Assembly (NCBI GenBank): GCA_030674155.1
Contig: CM060318.1
Coordinates: 74,329,590 to 74,393,589, forward strand
DNA length: 64,000 nucleotides
Direction: 5' to 3'
Source of the DNA: Stramonita haemastoma
Taxonomy: Eukaryota; Mollusca; Gastropoda; Neogastropoda; Muricidae
Made by a program: the position numbers and the translations under genes. This document shows positions 41,925 through 52,689 of this stretch, piece by piece. Numbering within the stretch: the first letter of the stretch is position 1; the number at the start of each line of letters is the position of its first letter. The notes below the pieces were generated by a model that did not search any database, was not told where the DNA came from, and saw nothing but the letters and a program-made list of their open reading frames with translations.

Positions 41925-42228
41925 GGTAAAAAAAAGGTAAAGGTGTCCCATAACCTGTGTGGTCGTTGGGGAAGTGAGGTGTCAGAGGCCTTAGCTTCTC
42001 TGGGGGTGAGCATATTGAGGACAGCGCCCTTCTCCTCTCCCTCACTGCTCTACCTTCCCTGACCCTAAAGATGGCAGATACCATCTACAGCCGGGTGAAC
42101 TGGAGTACTGTACTGAAGCCAAGGCTCACAAATGGTCACCCATCAACTTGGTAACCACACTCAATGCCGCTTGACATTGGCTTGGGGAAAGCAAGTGCTC
42201 TGACCATTGAGCTACCCATCCCCAGTAT
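41925..42228 (-). mobile_element. SINE family 2, full-length or nearly
   Basis: + strand reads aaaggtgtcccataacctgt, cttagcttctctgggggtga, ccctaaagatggcagatacc, cttggggaaagcaagtgctc and tgaccattgagctacccatc. The tRNA-like head is at the right end. Confidence 0.82.
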
Positions 42229-42289
42229 GTATAGCCCAGGGCAAATCCAGCATAACTCAGTCACAGTTACATTAAGGAAGGTGCAAAGC

Positions 42290-42405
42290 TGCCAAGTCCA
42301 TGGGTGGTCAGTTCCTGTTATAATTAGCAGTTGCTGGCCCCTAGCTGGTTAGGATGGGATGGATAGTACCTGATGGATGACAGTGGGGAAAACTGACAAC
42401 TGTGT
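42290..42405 (-). repeat. Dispersed repeat family 5, inverted copy
   Basis: Reverse complement of the 14510 and 48885 copies: gggtggtcagttcctgttat, aattagcagttgctggcccc and gatgacagtggggaaaactg. Confidence 0.8.
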
Positions 42406-42534
42406 GATATAAGCTAAGTGCCAGGGTCTACACTGAAATGTTGAATGCTTTGGAATGTTATACTGAGAGTGTCTTCATCCATGACATGCTATTAGCATTG
42501 CCACATGTACTCTTCTATAAAGGAAAAAAAGTCA

Positions 42535-42720
42535 TTTGAAGTTGGAATATGGCTGCCTGTATGGTGAGGTACATAAAAATAGCCGTACATACACACTTTT
42601 CACAGTGTTTATCTATGGTATCACAGCCAGTATTCCCAGGTCGGATAAGTGAGACAGAGTGCATATTCTGGGTGACCCCCTACAGTACTAAGCTGGAAAA
42701 TGCCCAACAACGTGATTTTA
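42535..42720 (+). repeat. Dispersed repeat (tggctacctacatggtgagg family), copy 3
   Basis: Reads gaatatggctgcctgtatgg, tgaggtacataaaaatagcc, cccaggtcggataagtgaga and attctgggtgaccccctaca. Confidence 0.75.
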
Positions 42721-43121
42721 TATGTCTCTTTAAAAACTATTATTGAAGTGATGAACAAGTTGTCGTTGGTTATCTGCCCTTGTTTTTTTCAACTTCTTTT
42801 AGTCATTGATATATAGGCATTCATTATGAACATTTACAACATAGTAAAAAAACTGTCTCTGATCGATGTACCTGACATAGTAAGAGCTGAAAGTTTGTGA
42901 AGAAGGGAAAAAATTTTTTAAAAAACAAAATAAATATACAAAACGCTAAACAAAATTTTTTAATGACTAAAGATACAAAGTTTTCAGAAAATCTGAAATA
43001 ATAATAAAAAAAAAAAAAAAAGACCCCAACAAACAACATTACACACACCAAAAAAACCCTAGGAAATTCCAGAGGAAGAAAAAAATTCCATTCAAAAAAA
43101 AAAAGGGGGGGGGGAGCATAC

Positions 43122-43304
43122 CCAGGGTACAGTAGCCTCCTGCAGGGCAGAGTTCCCCAGTGGTGCCGTCAGTGGGTGCAGAGGTGGAGGCGTTGCCATA
43201 GCAAAGGTACCCGGGGTCACAGGGACCCCGAGCCTGCAGCAGGCCAGGGGAGTCACAGTAGAAGCCGGGGTCACATCCTGTGCACTCCTCCACTGCCGTC
43301 AGGT
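43122..43304 (-). CDS. e19, GCC2/GCC3-type modules
   Basis: The exon reads LTAVEECTGCDPGFYCDSPG, PCDPGYLCYGNAS and PTDGTTGELCPAGGYCTLG. Acceptor gtgcgacag, donor ctgg|gtatgc, phase 1 to 1. The downstream intron begins with a G10 run and A-rich sequence. Confidence 0.87.
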
Positions 43305-43504
43305 CTGTCGCACAGGTTAGTTAGTTTGTAATTATGATGGTGCTATAATAACACTGAATATGAGAAATGCTTGCTCCCCAATGTCTTACTTACTACTACC
43401 TATAAGCTGATGTCTTACATCTATTTCACTGAATTTTTTTTTAAGTGCTTCAGCATGTTCTCCAGTATAAATAAAAACCTGCAGAATAGCTGGTTATGAA
43501 GGGT

Positions 43505-43958
43505 TTTGTGTGTTATTTATTTATTTATTTATTCTTTTATATTGAGGATAATGGAATAAGCACCCATGTGCTTTTTTACATCCAGTCTCCATGTGTATGC
43601 AGTTTTATAAATCTTGTCATCTGTTCCCAACAGCACGTGATGGCCTACTCTTATGAAAAGCGGAACAGGATTTAACGTGTGCGCAAGATATTCTGCATGC
43701 ATTCGCACACGGGGCCTTGGTTTATAGTCTCATCCGAAGGACTTTTGGGGGAGTAGAGTCAGTACTGATGTTAACTCCAGAGGAAAAATCCTCTCGAACG
43801 GAATCAAACCCGGTCATCAAATTGTGAGCGCAATGTTCTGACCACTAGGCTATCCCACCTGATGTTAACTCCTGAGGAAAAATCCTCTCGAATGGGAATT
43901 GAATCCGGGTCATAAAATTGCGAGCGCAGTGTTCTGACCACTAGGCTATCCTGCCTGT
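43505..43958 (-). mobile_element. SINE family 1, full-length with duplicated tRNA-like head
   Basis: The minus-strand element begins aggcaggatagcctagtggt cagaacactgcgctcgc, with box A TAGCCTAGTGG and box B GGATTCAATTCC, and is followed by a second head (about 90 bp, 43770-43860) before the body. The tail is (TTTA)n at 43510-43530. Confidence 0.92.
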
Positions 43959-44078
43959 GTGTTTATGAAGAAACACGTTACTTCTCTTGTTTATTATCAG
44001 ATAAGCTGTATGCAAAAGGCAGCCCTAACAACAAAGATATAACAAGAACACGTGGTTGATGACACAGATAAAACTCAC

Positions 44079-44271
44079 GAGTGCGATTTCCATAGGTTCC
44101 AATGGGGCAGGGTGCAGGTTTGCCCACCCCCTGTGTGCAGAAGTAGCCCTGAGGGCAGTCTGTGGGGTTGGGGGAGGCCTGGGGACAGTAGTAGCCCACA
44201 GGGCAGGTGATGCAGCTGCCCACATCTGGCGTCTTGGACACATTGGTGAACGTGCCTGCCGGACACGGCTC
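44079..44271 (-). CDS. e18, GCC2/GCC3-type modules
   Basis: The exon reads EPCPAGTFTNVSKTPDVG, CITCPVGYYCPQASPNPTDC and GYFCTQGVGKPAPCPIGTYG. Acceptor cctttcag, donor cactc|gtgagt, phase 0 to 1. Junction with e17 gives GNQQEPCPAGTF and with e19 gives NRTHLTAVEEC. Confidence 0.87.
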
Positions 44272-44632
44272 CTGAAAGGCATGAGTGAACAGTCGTCAGC
44301 ATTTGTGTGGAGCAGAGTCTCTGATGCAATGTCAGGACGAGGCAATGTTCTTAAGACTGGAGAGATAAAGCAGACATTTGTGTAAGTATCTCTTGCTGCA
44401 TCCTCATACAGTTAACTGTCTGCAAACTTCATTTTGTCCAGAAGTTTTAAGTATGAAATACATGTAAATCTGGTATCTGCTTCATCCGCACACAAGACTA
44501 CACAGATACATCCTCCCTTAAAAGCTAGACAAATTCACTGAAAGCTTCTTGAACGCTGTTAAACTTGAAACACCAAACAGTTTCTCTCAAGCAACACTGA
44601 CAAGTTTTACTGTTCGTTTCATGATAACGGAC
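44272..44632. other. Intron e17/e18, nothing recognised
   Basis: AT-rich intronic sequence. Confidence 0.55.
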
Positions 44633-44856
44633 CTGTTGGTTGCCGAAAGAGCCGATGGTGGGTGGGTGGTAGGGGGTGAAGGGGTTGTTGAAGCTGGTGG
44701 GGCAGTAGAAGCCAGGGTCACAGGTGCCGGAGGCGGCAAAGGAACCTTCCAGACAGTAGTAGCCAGCGTCACAAGGAGCACAGTCAGTGTCCACGTTAGC
44801 TGCACCCACTGTTGTGCGGACCGTGCCCACCGGGCAGTTGATCTCCACAGGGGTGG
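44633..44856 (-). CDS. e17, GCC2/GCC3-type modules
   Basis: The exon reads TPVEINCPVGTVRTTVG, DCAPCDAGYYCLEGSFAAS, GTCDPGFYCPTSFNNP and GSFGNQQ. Acceptor gttttgacag, donor caacag|gtccgt, phase 1 to 0. An alternative acceptor ending at 44887 would fit the phase of e16 as written, but has a poor pyrimidine tract and adds an odd cysteine. Confidence 0.8.
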
Positions 44857-45119
44857 CTGTCAAAACACAGTTCATGGCTTTAGCAAACTGTCCCAGCTTT
44901 CCATGCTGATTCCACATGATACAACAAAAATCTCCAAGCTCGCAGTTACGCTTTCCACAACATAAACAGATTACAGGTAATGATAAACATCTATTGATTC
45001 ATACTTTGTTCAACATAAACGGAATTTGGATTGCAACAAAATATTCAGGACAAAGTATATATAACAATCCATCCATAATTTGCACAAGGTAGACAGATTC
45101 TCAAGAAAAACATTGCCTC

Positions 45120-46440
45120 CTGTCACAATTTATTATGACGTTTGAAGTTGGGTTTTCTTTTTTATCTTTGAGAAGTGAAAGTGTTTTGCTATTAGAATTG
45201 ACCAGGCTCAGGTTGTAGCCCGTGTTTTTGTTGTTTTGTGAAGGGGGTGCATGTCCACGATGTTTGTAACGGTTGGGTCGTTTTGAGGCCGGTTTCTTCT
45301 TTTTTTTTTGTATATGTTTTGTCAGTGATGTTTGTTGTGTACGTGGATCCTGTGTTTGTAGTGTAAGTTCTTGATGTGAGTGATATATCTTAAGATAGAA
45401 TTTTCATCAAAGGAGGAGAGAGTTTGTCCAGCGGAGAGTCAGATGGGAACAAGCTCCTCGGAGGAGGAGTGGGGTAGCTGTCTCGTTTGATGGCTTTAGT
45501 TGTCTTGGGTATTGAGGGTTTTTTTATCGATGTTAATTTGAGCTGTGGGCTTGGTGCCACTCCTCGGAGGAGGAGTTGACAGCGTTGTTGTTGTTTTTTT
45601 TTGGGGGGGGGATTGGTTTTGTGTGTGTGTTTTCTGTTATTGGAATTGAAGTATTGACGGTTGTTATTTTGCCGGTGTGTGGCAAGATGCTGGTTGTGTG
45701 TGGGTACAGTGACCGGTGAGGATTGGGTCGCAGTAATCATAAATTTCTGGTTGTGATATTTTTTTTGGACTTTGAGAATTTTCCACCTGTTTTATGTACC
45801 ACAGGACTTGAAGACACTTTTCCTCCCCACCTGTGTTTATGTGCAAGAGGACTTAAGAACTTTCTTTACCAGAGCCTGCTGTGCCAGAAGTCTTGGAAAT
45901 ATTCTTTACCTGTGACTGTTATGTTGTTTTTTTTCTCCCTTGTGGAAAGGTTATTCCTGTGGATTCCCGTGCGTTGAATTATTCAAAGGACTTGTAAATA
46001 TGTGGTGGTTCTGGACTTCGAAAGGGGGGGGAGCTAGTTTTCTGTTAGTGCCAGACAGCTGGTAGGGACAGCTGTGTTATAAGGTGAGAGTGAGAGGTGG
46101 TTTTTTGTGATACTGACATGGTTTGGATACCGTGTTTTGATGGGTGTTGACTTTGATTTTTATATTGACTTAGTATTGTCGTGAGGAGATTGAAGAGGTG
46201 AGGTTGGGTTTGGCTCTGGTCGTGAAGCTGGTGATGTTGTAGTGTTGTGATGTTGTGATGTTGAACTGGTGGAAAGGTTGAGCGAGTTGAGTTTGTTTTG
46301 GTTTAGTAAATGGTTGGATGTTTTGTAAATAAATTCTTTGAAATATTCATTGGTGTCTGTTTTGTGTCGTTTAAATTAGAGGTGTGATAGGTGGGAAGGG
46401 GGTTTCAAAGTGTTGTCCCATTAGGGGGTGACACCTCCAA
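45120..46440 (+). mobile_element. Possible LTR-element remnant or other unknown insertion
   Basis: About 1.3 kb of T/G-rich sequence unlike its surroundings. It contains a polypurine stretch gaaagggggggggagc at about 46019-46033, then gctagttttctgttagtgcc, a (tgttgtgatg)n patch, and an AATAAA at about 46328. The polypurine-then-boundary layout recalls the 3' end of a retroelement, but no terminal repeat pair or protein is visible. The cctcggaggaggagt word occurs twice (45456 and 45564). Confidence 0.4.
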
Positions 46441-46555
46441 GACAACAAAAAGCTCCACATAGTACAAAATAAAACAATTTAGGATGCTAAAAGTCTTCCA
46501 GGCTAACAAAATGGCGACATTGTCAATTTATTTCTAGATCTCCCAATCCACTGAC

Positions 46556-46694
46556 CTTCTGGCAATATTTGCCCACAGAGCAGTCTGTAGCCTGCAACAC
46601 ATCAGACAAGCCCCCTGCACAATATTTTCCTGGGGGACATTTTTTGTTGTTCTTCATATCATCCTCTGAGGTAGAGCTGTTGTCACAGTAATAT
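46556..46694 (-). CDS. e16, GCC2/GCC3-type module
   Basis: The exon reads YYCDNSSTSEDDMKNNKKCP, GKYCAGGLSDVLQATDC and SVGKYCQK. Acceptor ttgtgcag, donor agaag|gtcagt. It is more Lys/Asp-rich than its neighbours. It ends in phase 0 but e17 enters in phase 1; one lost G at the donor would give YCQKATPVEINC, whose 9-residue spacing matches other modules. Confidence 0.78.
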
Positions 46695-46744
46695 CTGCAC
46701 AATTCATCAACACATTAATTTTAGTCATTCTGCATTTTAAAAAA

Positions 46745-47070
46745 ATATTTATTTCTTTATTGTTATCTTATTCTTTTATATCGAGGATAATGGAATAAGG
46801 ACTTGTGTGCTTTTTTACATCCAGTTCCCGTGTGTATGCAGTTCTGTAAATCTTGTCATCTGTTCCCACCGCCACACAATGGCCTACTCTTATGAAAAAC
46901 AGAACAGTATTTAACATGTGCACAAGATGCTCTGCATGCATTCACACACGGGGCCTCAGTATATAGTCTCATCCGAAGGAATTTTGGTGGAGTGGAGTCG
47001 ACACAGATGTTAACTCCAAGAGAAAAATCCCCTTGAACAGGAATCAAACTCGGGTTGTCAAATATCGAGC
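46745..47070 (-). mobile_element. SINE family 1, head replaced by a GT array
   Basis: + strand reads ttcttttatatcgaggataa, catccagttcccgtgtgtat, cacggggcctcagtatatag, ggagtcgacacagatgttaa and gaatcaaactcgggttgtca, then runs into GTGTG at 47079. Confidence 0.9.
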
Positions 47071-47074
47071 ATAC

Positions 47075-47078
<4 letters not shown>

Positions 47079-47117
<39 letters not shown>

Positions 47118-47122
47118 TTGTG

Positions 47123-47202
<80 letters not shown>

Positions 47203-47310
47203 TGGCGTGCGTGCGTGCGTGCGTGCGTGTGCGTGTGTGTGTGCACACGCACACACACACACATATATCATATATATATATATAATACAGATATATATAT
47301 ATATATAAAA
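47079..47310. repeat. (GT)n, (GCGT)n and (AT)n arrays
   Basis: GT, about 22 GCGT units, mixed GT/CA and an AT tract. It replaces the tRNA-like head of the adjoining SINE. Confidence 0.96.
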
Positions 47311-47334
47311 CTATCGTGGTCAATAAAGTCCAAC

Positions 47335-47525
47335 CTGGTCCTTTGCGGAGGCTGTGATATGCATCACATGAATATACCCAGCATGCACCATGCTAACAAA
47401 AGAGAGACAAGCTCCACCGGGTTCAACTTTCCCACAAATCACCGCCGGATAAATGTTGTGCAATGTTCTGGTGACTTCTCCAAAAGTGAAGGGAGAAGTC
47501 AAGTCACATCATTTGTGCATATTAC
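47335..47525 (+). mobile_element. SINE-like fragment (acccagcatgcac family)
   Basis: Contains gatatgcatcacatgaatat, acccagcatgcaccatgcta and cgggttcaactttcccacaa, sharing the acccagcatgcaYcatg word with the SINE at 28140. Confidence 0.6.
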
Positions 47526-47622
47526 AGGTATGTGATGACTTCACACTTTGTCAGAGCAAAGATTTTCTTAAGTGAAGAAAGCGAAAGATTCTGTTCACAC
47601 AAAACTAAATGAGTAATTGTAA

Positions 47623-47870
<248 letters not shown>

Positions 47871-48042
47871 AATGAATTTTTTGTGCTTTATTTGAAAAAT
47901 ATTATTTTTGATGCAATATAATAAAGATTTGGATGACTCTTACTCCATATCACTTCTCCAAATATTCCACCTTAGTCCTGATATTCTTCATACAGACAGT
48001 AAGGTAAAGACTTTATCCAAAAAGCAAAAGGCAGCAAATTAC

Positions 48043-48183
48043 CCTGGTGCACAGTCCAGCAGACAGACTGTCCCACTTTGGAATACTTTCCCAGGCCACA
48101 TTCAGCTGGGGTGATGGTGCTGGCCCCACAGTAAAACCCTCCAGGGCAGTCGAAACACTCGCTTTCACTCTTGGCTTGCAACC
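48043..48183 (-). CDS. e15, GCC2/GCC3-type module, one frame break
   Basis: The exon reads LQAKSESECFDCPGGFYC and TPAECGLGKYSKVGQSVC. It then needs one extra base near 48059 to continue as DCAPG, the normal lead into YYC of e16; compare SVCLTCPHGYYC in e46. Acceptor gatgctcag, donor ccagg|gtaatt. Phase 1 in, phase 2 out after correction. Confidence 0.8.
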
Positions 48184-48490
48184 CTGAGCATCAATCAATC
48201 ATAGCCATCTTTAGAATCTTTTTTTTTTTAAATACTGACAATGGTAACGTGATAACAACAACAATGACTATGGTACAGGACTCAAAGTGTTCCTTCCCAA
48301 AAATCTCTAAAATACTGAAATAATTGACACAGTTTCAGGCTTCCTTTCCAAATGCAGTTTAAAAAGACAATTACGTCATAGTGTACTTCATTTCCTGTCT
48401 TCTTCTCAAAGGTAGGAACACTATGTATGACTTCACAATCAGCCATCTATCTCCACCTTTTTTCTGACAATGTAAAAATCCAAAAAGATC
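48184..48490. other. Intron e14/e15, first part, nothing recognised
   Basis: AT-rich intronic sequence. Confidence 0.55.
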
Positions 48491-48494
48491 CTTC

Positions 48495-48802
48495 AAAAAG
48501 GTAGGTAAAGGTGTTCCCATAACCTATGTGATAGTAGAGGAGCGAGGCATCAGAGACCTCAGCTTCTCTAGGGGCCAGCATAATGAGGGCAGCACCCAGC
48601 TCCTCTCCCTCACTGCATTACCTTCCCTGACCCTAAAGAGGGCAGGTACCCATTTACAGCTGGGTGGACTGGAGAGGAGTCAGTACTTTAGTTCATTCCA
48701 GAGGAAAATCCCCTACAGCAGGCACTCCCATGGTGGTTCAATCCCAGACCATCAGATCACAAGCACAACACTCTAACCACTAGGCTATCCCACCCCATGC
48801 AT
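48495..48802 (-). mobile_element. SINE family 2, full-length or nearly
   Basis: Minus-strand head: ggggtgggatagcctagtgg ttagagtgttgtgcttgtg, box A TAGCCTAGTGG. The body has ctgaccctaaagagggcagg and the + strand left end reads aaggtaggtaaaggtgttcc. Confidence 0.84.
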
Positions 48803-48884
48803 GTGCTCTATAAATGTTGTACTGATTTATTCAATCCTTCATTCAATAAAGAAAGACAAGAAAAGACAAGAGAGACACTCAGTT

Positions 48885-49022
48885 GTCAGTTTCCCCCACT
48901 TTCAGCAGCTCTTAGCTGCTTCTCGTTCCATCCCATCCCAGCCCAGCTGATGCTAATTATAGCAGCAACTGACCACACTTGGACCAGGTAAAAGGAACGG
49001 GCATACTAAATTTAGCGCTCGT
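48885..49022 (+). repeat. Dispersed repeat family 5, copy 2
   Basis: Reads ttgtcagtttcccccacttt, cgttccatcccatcccagcc, gctaattatagcagcaactg and accaggtaaaaggaacgggc, closely matching 14510. Confidence 0.82.
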
Positions 49023-49062
49023 AACTAAGTGATGTTGGTTTTATGCTCTCTGGACATCTCAC

Positions 49063-49161
49063 CTTCTCCAACAAAGGTTCCGTTGCTGGCTATACCATAG
49101 GGCATGTAGGTCCCTGCAGGACATGACTCCGGCACCGTCACAGCAAACTCACAGTAGTGAC
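49063..49161 (-). CDS. e14, short GCC2/GCC3-type exon
   Basis: A 99-bp exon reading GHYCEFAVTVPESCPAGTY and MPYGIASNGTFVGEG. Acceptor gtgtgcag, donor gaag|gtgaga, phase 1 to 1. It carries one potential N-glycosylation site (NGT). It is the second-shortest exon in the window after e28. Confidence 0.84.
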
Positions 49162-49737
49162 CTGCACACAGCACACCCATATAACAACCTCTGTTCTTCT
49201 TGTTTTCTCCAGTCATGTTTTCTGTTCCTCCCTCTGTTTGAAGGGCATTCTGCCTAGGCTTGATATGATAATGTGTTTATAAAAGGTGTTACATCTCAAT
49301 GAAATCCAACTTTCTTAAATTGAAAAAGTAAATATATACCCAAAGAATTATGTAGCAATGACGTTAAAAATAACAGCAATAATGCTTTTATGATTACACT
49401 TGAGCCAAAGAAAAAAAAAGAAAATAAAGAACACATAGATGCACAGACATGAGACAGATGGACCAAACAGATACAGAAAGTAACAGTGACAGAGAGATTG
49501 AAAAAGAGAATCAAACACAAAAGATTAAAATAAACAGAATAACAACAACAAAAAACCCAAAGATATAAACTGATGCAAATGGATAAGAGAGATTCAAACA
49601 CAAAAAGTTAAAGAGAACAACAAAGAAAAAGCCTAAGATATACAAATAAATACTTTTTTCTTTTTACCTAAGCAACTGAATTTTATACATGTAGGACGAA
49701 GCTTCAAATAAAAAGAATACAAGGCCTGTGAACTGAC
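49162..49737. other. Intron e13/e14, nothing recognised
   Basis: AT- and purine-rich sequence with a repeated word gagattcaaacacaaaa (about 49490-49520 and 49587-49610). No exon seen. Confidence 0.55.
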
Positions 49738-49886
49738 CTTGTGTGCAGTTCTGACACTGTCCACTTTCATATATGCCGTAGTTACGATTGTAGGTGCCAT
49801 TCTGACAGCCAAACTGAGACCAGAACTTTGTGCCTGTGGGGCAGTAATAGCCGGGGGACATCTGTCCGTGGGGGCTGATTGTCCAC
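49738..49886 (-). CDS. e13, GCC2/GCC3-type module
   Basis: The exon reads WTISPHGQMSPGYYCPTG, FGCQNGTYNRNYGIYESG and CQNCTQG. Acceptor ttgtgcag, donor acaag|gtcagt, phase 2 to 1. The end joins e14 to make CTQGHYC. The entry phase does not match e12 by one base. Confidence 0.83.
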
Positions 49887-50218
49887 CTGCACAACATTAG
49901 AAGATTTTTTTTTTAATCACCACTATCAAAAACAGTTTTAGCTTTACATATTGTGCAATACATCCTATGTAAAAATGGAAAAAAGCATATGTATTCAGAA
50001 CATGAATGGTGGATGTATGTATGAGTATATAGGTACATACTCAAGACATGTACACTCTTGTAGTTTACAAACATACCTTATTATATAGATACACTCATGG
50101 AAAGATGATAAAAACGTATATCATTCTTTCGTCAGGGTACTGTTACAGAGAGAAACAAAAATATACTCACATGTGTGCACATGCATGTGGATGCATGCTT
50201 GTGAACACACATACATGC

Positions 50219-50480
<262 letters not shown>

Positions 50481-50584
50481 ACACCCCACATCACCCTCCC
50501 TTCACCCCAACCTCCTCCCTACTCTCATCCTCCCCCCCCCCCCTCCCACCAATGCCAACACACATCCATCAAACTGGCCCTCAC

Positions 50585-50749
50585 CGTTGCAGTAGTATTC
50601 CTGAGGACAGATGGTGCACTGAGCCTCCTGGTACAGGTCCGAGCGGTTTGTGTAGGTGCCGGCGGGACAAGGGAAGCGATCCGGGGCTGGGGTCTGCAAG
50701 GGGCAGTAATGCCCTGGCCCACAGGGCATCTGTGGTTTGATGGTCACCC
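50585..50749 (-). CDS. e12, GCC2/GCC3-type module
   Basis: The exon reads GVTIKPQMPCGPGHYCP, FPCPAGTYTNRSD and CTICPQEYYCNG. Acceptor gtggcag, donor caacg|gtgagg. As written it ends in phase 1, but e13 enters in phase 2, so one base (probably a G at the donor) is missing or the boundary is different. The acceptor region is repeated in three 54-bp copies. Confidence 0.82.
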
Positions 50750-50908
50750 CTGCCACAGGTTGAAATACACGTTACATTCACCAATCCTGTCATGTAGTCA
50801 CCCCTGCCACACGTTGAAATACACGTTACATTCACCAATCCTGTCATGTAGTCACCCCTGCCACACGTTGAAATACACGTTACATTCACCAATCCTGTCA
50901 TGTTGTTA
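50743..50908 (-). repeat. 54-bp tandem repeat spanning the e12 acceptor
   Basis: Three copies, at about 50743, 50797 and 50851. The minus-strand unit is gtggcag|GGGTGAC preceded by tgacaggattggtgaatgta acgtgtatttcaac. The first copy is the true acceptor. Confidence 0.94.
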
Positions 50909-51340
50909 TAGCCTTGCCAACCACACAGGCCATATCAGGGCTCTCACCTCATCACATTTTAAAACTCTGATCAAAACTGTGCAACTATATACAGATTAAA
51001 ACGGGGTAAAAAAACACATTTATTTATTTTATTTTATTTTATACCACTTTATGTTTTACTGTCCTTGCTTGTATCAACGTCCTGGTCAACCATAATTGTC
51101 ATCACATTCACAGGCACACAAGGAATACAAAGGATGAAGAAGCCCATGTAAAACAGTTATATGGTATACATAAATCACAGGAACATATAATAAATGACCT
51201 CCCAAAAAGTGAGTAAAAGTGATGGTGGTTATGATGTGCATGCAACTGAAAAAAAACAACCAAAAAACACTGGAGACAAAGCTTCAGTTAGGTCAGGTTC
51301 CAGTCCTTAAAAGAGTTTATCTTCTAGTGATTTATCGTTG
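50909..51340. other. Intron e11/e12, middle part, nothing recognised
   Basis: AT-rich intronic sequence with a short (TTTTA)n patch at 51020-51043. Confidence 0.55.
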
Positions 51341-51344
51341 CAAG

Positions 51345-51346
<2 letters not shown>

Positions 51347-51437
<91 letters not shown>

Positions 51438-51513
51438 TGTGTGTGTGCGTGTGTGAGTGTGTGTGTGTGTGTATGTGAGTGTTAATATGCTGTGAGTATG
51501 CAAATGTGTATAT

Positions 51514-51578
<65 letters not shown>

Positions 51579-51650
51579 TATTATATATATATATATGTTT
51601 TTAAATGTGTATATATATATAAATATATAATATATATATATATATATAAT
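51347..51650. repeat. (GT)n, (GCGT)n and (AT)n arrays
   Basis: GT, about 12 GCGT units, GT again, then about 140 bp of AT, ending 30 bp from the e11 donor. Confidence 0.96.
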
Positions 51651-51679
51651 GTGCATAAACACACAGACTGACTGCTCAC

Positions 51680-51817
51680 CTGTGCCCCAGGTGCAGTAAA
51701 ATCCTTCTGGACAGGGGTCACACTCATCAGCAGAGGTCAGGTTGGTCCTGCCGGTGAAGGTGCCAGGCAGACAGGGGAACTGGTCATCTTCTATCGTGCC
51801 CTCTGGACAGTAGTGAC
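51680..51817 (-). CDS. e11, GCC2/GCC3-type module
   Basis: The exon reads GHYCPEGTIEDDQFPCLPG, TNLTSADECDPCPEGFYC and TWGTG. Acceptor gcctgcag, donor gcacag|gtgagc, phase 1 to 1. Frame is clean. The downstream intron holds AT and GT/GCGT arrays close to the donor. Confidence 0.88.
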
Positions 51818-51974
51818 CTGCAGGCAGAAACCACTACAACTCTTCAAGCAGCCATCACTTCAAACTTTCCTGCATAATGACACTGCTGGGGATGGGTCTT
51901 ACTGCAGTGCCCTCTCATTTTTATGTCACCATCATTTTATTATGCTATAGTACTACTCCATATTATTATACTAT

Positions 51975-52080
51975 AAATCCCCGAAGTCGAAATGTGGCTA
52001 TCTTCATGGTGGGCAAAAATGGTTGCACACGCAATATCTCACCATAAGTGAACCTCGTAGCTCTAGCTGAGGAACAAACA
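51975..52080 (+). repeat. Dispersed repeat family 4, copy
   Basis: Reads gtcgaaatgtggctatcttc, atggtgggcaaaaatggttg, caatatctcaccataagtga and gctctagctgaggaacaaac. Confidence 0.78.
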
Positions 52081-52224
52081 AAAAATGATACTTTAATAAT
52101 CCCTTCTTCTTACACCCTTATTAAAACCATAACTGGACTCCAGCCTCGTGAAAATCATCCAGACACTTTGATTCTCACCCAGAATGCCAAGTTCAAGAAG
52201 GTGTAAAGCCACTCCAAGAAAGGA

Positions 52225-52395
52225 AGACAGTTCCAACCAATAACAACATATCGGCCCAACAACAAACAACATTATCGGCCCAACATCAATAACATAATTA
52301 TCAGCCCAACAACAAAAATACATCAGCCCAACAACAACAATATGATATCTATAATAATACAGCCCCCCCCCCCCAAAAACAACAACAACACATCT
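52225..52395. repeat. Degenerate (cggcccaacaacaaa)n repeat
   Basis: Four or five copies of a ~24-32 bp unit with atcRgcccaacaacaa, followed by C10 and ACAACA, close to the e10 donor. Confidence 0.88.
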
Positions 52396-52444
52396 ATAAC
52401 ACAACACAAACACGCCACAACCCCAACAGTTCCACACTACTCAC

Positions 52445-52650
52445 CCTCTTTGCAGGGCAGGGTGTAGTCTGTCTGGTTGGGAAAGGGGCAGGCAAAGCTG
52501 GGTGGGCACTTGTGGCAGTTGACCGGTGACCAGTGAAGTTGTCGGGGTTGTAGGTGCCGGCAGGGCAGGGCAGGGGGGCGGTGCTGGGGTTGGAGGAGGT
52601 GCCAAAGGGGCAGTAGGAGCCGGCCGGGCACTCCAAGCACTGGGTGTAGT
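52445..52650 (-). CDS. e10, GCC2/GCC3-type modules, one frame break
   Basis: The exon reads YTQCLECPAGSYCPFG and PLPCPAGTYNPDNFTG. It then shifts near 52523 into NCHKCPPSFACPFPNQTDY and LPCKEG. One missing base in a G/C pair accounts for it. Acceptor gtgcccag, donor agagg|gtgagt, phase 1 to 1 after correction. The join with e9 gives TNYTQC, a normal module spacing. Confidence 0.82.
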
Positions 52651-52689
52651 CTGGGCACCGAACACAGGGGGGAGATGACGTGTGTGGAA

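Noticed and set aside
43770..43958. Possible tRNA genes (box A and box B words)
   Set aside because: They sit at the head of dispersed SINE copies and do not extend to a full tRNA fold or anticodon arm that I can support.
44857..44905. Longer e17 using acceptors at 44887 or 44905
   Set aside because: Both would fit the phase of e16 as written, but lack a pyrimidine tract and disturb the regular nine-residue cysteine spacing. Kept only as an alternative.
45120..46440. Protein-coding gene in the T/G-rich block
   Set aside because: No open frame of meaningful length with family features; frames around 45390-45977 are short and low-complexity.
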